Assembly: GCA_030039525.1 (NCBI GenBank)
Contig: JASHVI010000229.1
Coordinates: 1 to 6,629, forward strand
From: Thermoplasmata archaeon
GTDB lineage: Archaea > Thermoplasmatota > Thermoplasmata > Lutacidiplasmatales > UBA184
Reading direction: 5' to 3'
Length of the DNA: 6,629 nt
The position numbers were made by a program, and so were the translations under genes. The notes under the pieces were generated by a model that saw nothing but the letters and a program-made list of their open reading frames with translations, did no database searches and had not been told where the DNA came from. Shown one piece after another: positions 5,119 to 6,629 of the stretch; position 1 is the stretch's first letter; every line of letters begins with the position of its first letter.

Positions 5119-5855
5119 CCGGCGCGCACCTCGCCTCGCTCTTTAAGGCCTTCCACGAAACCGACCCCGCCGGCGCTCTCGGCGACGAAGTCGGCCGCCC
5201 GACGGGCCCTCCGGCTGCCCGTCGCGAAGCTGATCGACCACCCCGCGGATCGGATCATCCCGACGTCGTTATCGCCGTCGCCGGCGACGAGGCACTCGCC
5301 CCAACGCAGGCCGAGCCGATCGAGGACCCGGGTGACCGCGACCTCCTTGCCCGCCCCGGACTGCATGAGGTGCACCGCGAACCCGGTCCCCTCGACGCGC
5401 ACGGGCCGGTCCCGGATCGCACGGGCGATCGCTCGCACCGGAACGTTCGGCTCGACGGCGACCTCGGTCTCTCTCCAGCGATCGGTGAAGAGGCGGCGGA
5501 GCGGCAGCCCCGCCCTCCGCGCCGCGAGGAACGCGGCCCACGCGACGCGGCGGTCGGCGAGCCGCTCGATCCGCTCGCGCCCGTCGATCTTCGTGTAGAC
5601 GATCCCGCCGTTCTCGGCCACGATCGGGGCGCTGAGCCCGAGGCTGCGGTGGATCGCGAGGGCTACAGGGAGGACGTTGCCCGTGGCCAGCACGACGGGG
5701 ATCCCGGCGCCGTCGAGGCGCCGGAGCGCGCCGATCGCGCCCGGGTCGAGGGCGCGGTCGGTCCCGGTGAGCGTTCCGTCGATGTCGGTCACCACCGCCC
5801 GGAGCTCCCGGCCGAGGCGCGGGCCGTCGAGCTGCGCCGGCGATTCTCGCCGCAT
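5115..5855 (-). CDS. pgp: Phosphoglycolate phosphatase, HAD superfamily (archaeal TA0175-like)
   Basis: HAD-family hydrolase that probably removes phosphate from 2-phosphoglycolate in the cytoplasm, a metabolite-repair reaction. All HAD motifs are present in the 246 residues: motif I DIDGTLT (24-30) with nucleophile D24 and acid/base D26; motif II ATGN with T58; motif III lysine K170 in SGAGKEVAV; motif IV GDGDNDVGMI (192-201) with metal ligands D193 and D197. The insert between motifs II and III (about 85-160) is a Cof-type (C2) cap, including AENGGIVY and VEGTGFAVHLMQ. Length and cap match the archaeal family first described from Thermoplasma. Other sugar phosphatases of the same subfamily are possible, so the substrate is inferred. 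It starts 7 bases after the gatE stop, with no clear ribosome binding site. Confidence 0.88.
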   Translation of the reverse strand: MRRESPAQLDGPRLGRELRAVVTDIDGTLTGTDRALDPGAIGALRRLDGAGIPVVLATGNVLPVALAIHRSLGLSAPIVAENGGIVYTKIDGRERIERLADRRVAWAAFLAARRAGLPLRRLFTDRWRETEVAVEPNVPVRAIARAIRDRPVRVEGTGFAVHLMQSGAGKEVAVTRVLDRLGLRWGECLVAGDGDNDVGMIRSAGWSISFATGSRRARRAADFVAESAGGVGFVEGLKERGEVRAG

Positions 5856-5862
5856 GAGTCTG

Positions 5863-6629
5863 CTAACGGCCCGCCCCGGGGCGCTCCGCGAGGGCGCGCC
5901 GAAGGGCCTCGGCGATCTCGCGCCCGTCCCGCTTGCCGCGGAGCTCCTTCATCAGGTCCCCCATCAGCGGGGCGAAGGCCGCCTCCCCCCGGGCGGCGAC
6001 GAGGCTCTGATTGCGCTGGACCAGGGCGCGCGCCAGCGCATCCAGGTCACCGGCGGACTCCGAGCCGAGACCGGCCCGCTGGATCGCTTCGTCGAGGCTC
6101 GGGGCGCCGTCGGCGAACGCCCGGAGCACAGGGGCGACGCCTTCCTTCGAGAAGCGGCCGCTGACGACCCCCGCGAGGGTCTCGCGCAGCCGCTCGTGGG
6201 GGATCTCCTCCGCGGCCGGACGCTCGGCCCGGACCGCGGGGAGCTCCTGCGTCAGGACGCGGGCGACCAACCCGGCCGGAATTCCGGAGGCGACGAGCTC
6301 CTCCAGCAGGTCGAGCTCCCCGACGCTCTGCAATTGCCGGACGACCTCTTCGGGAAGCCCGAGACGCTCGGCCACGCGTCGTCGGGCGGCCGCCGGAGGC
6401 TCGGGGAGCTCCGCGCGCAAACGCTCGAGCCGCTCGGCGGTCACCGGTACCGGGGGGACGTCCGTCTCGGGGTACATCCGGTCCCGACCGGGGAGAGGCC
6501 GCGAGTACCGGGTCCGCCCGTCCGGGAGCGGGTCCCGCGTCTCCGCGGGGACCCCCTCGAGTGCCGCGCGCGCTCGCTCCCGGACCCGCTCGAGCGCCCG
6601 ATCGGCGACGCGAAGATCCTTCGCCGCGA
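5863..6629 (-). CDS. gatE: Glutamyl-tRNA(Gln) amidotransferase subunit E, C-terminal part (cut by window edge)
   Basis: GatE, with the asparaginase-like GatD, converts Glu-tRNA(Gln) to Gln-tRNA(Gln), the archaeal route to charged Gln-tRNA. GatE supplies the kinase and tRNA-binding part. About 255 C-terminal residues are present; the frame is open past the ATG at 6477 to the window edge. That ATG is therefore an internal Met within the conserved string GVPAETRDPLPDGRTRYSRP followed by LPGRDRMYPETDVPP. The remainder is the helical tail and YqeY-like domain, ending with RNQSLVAARGEAAFAPLMGD and then LMKELRGKRDGREIAEAL, where the MKELRGK-DG form is typical of GatE rather than GatB. The stop lies 7 bases upstream of the phosphatase start, so the genes form one operon. 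Confidence 0.93.
   Translation of the reverse strand, partial: AAKDLRVADRALERVRERARAALEGVPAETRDPLPDGRTRYSRPLPGRDRMYPETDVPPVPVTAERLERLRAELPEPPAAARRRVAERLGLPEEVVRQLQSVGELDLLEELVASGIPAGLVARVLTQELPAVRAERPAAEEIPHERLRETLAGVVSGRFSKEGVAPVLRAFADGAPSLDEAIQRAGLGSESAGDLDALARALVQRNQSLVAARGEAAFAPLMGDLMKELRGKRDGREIAEALRRALAERPGAGR

Noticed and set aside
4935..6164. 409-codon open frame on the + strand opposite the gatE operon
   Set aside because: It is antisense to gatE, the phosphatase and the zinc protein, all with clear family motifs; its composition (Arg, Pro, Gly, Ala) is that of a shadow frame.
1..6629. tRNA, rRNA, CRISPR or transposon signatures
   Set aside because: I looked on both strands for T-loop consensus, regularly spaced repeats, transposase motifs and terminal inverted repeats and found none; a tRNAscan-SE or Rfam scan would be the decisive test.

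Overview
The window looks like chromosomal DNA of a GC-rich archaeon. The evidence is a euryarchaeal-type gene string (FtsZ, SecE/Sec61-gamma, Spt5, uL11), a GatE-type Glu-tRNA(Gln) amidotransferase (an archaeal hallmark), an archaeal-type HAD phosphoglycolate phosphatase, and an archaeal TATA-box promoter in front of hsp20. Third codon positions are strongly G/C. The proteins are not markedly acidic, which argues against a haloarchaeon. An uncultivated high-GC member of Thermoplasmatota or a related euryarchaeal lineage is my best guess, but it is inference only.

Layout. Positions 1-2697 (+ strand) carry a tightly packed housekeeping operon: the 3' part of ftsZ, then secE, an N-terminally extended spt5, rpl11, and an unrecognised 101-codon gene whose start overlaps the rpl11 stop. 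The operon ends at a strong symmetric hairpin (2715-2738), which it shares with the convergent hsp20 gene (2761-3246, - strand). hsp20 has an AT-rich promoter (about 3264-3302) with a TATA box flanked by two copies of an 8-bp repeat.

Positions 3303-4571 are an accessory island of weaker coding density. It holds a two-gene module on the - strand: a small DUF5678-like protein (4001-4243), followed by a retropepsin-like aspartic protease reading frame (3426 to about 3968). The protease frame has lost the catalytic Asp and has no usable in-frame start, so it is probably a pseudogene. A gene-free stretch rich in GC palindromes (4244-4571) separates this module from a small two-helix membrane protein on the + strand (4572-4889).

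Positions 4915-6629 (- strand) form a second operon, gatE -> phosphoglycolate phosphatase -> small four-CxxC zinc protein, with gaps or overlaps of only a few bases. gatE runs off the right edge.

Functionally the first operon joins cell division, protein export, transcription elongation and the ribosomal stalk base. The second joins Gln-tRNA synthesis with metabolite repair. The most unusual items are the roughly 185-residue N-terminal extension of Spt5, which looks like a beta-sandwich, and the decayed retropepsin next to an apparently intact DUF5678-like gene. I see no mobile element, CRISPR array, tRNA or rRNA.
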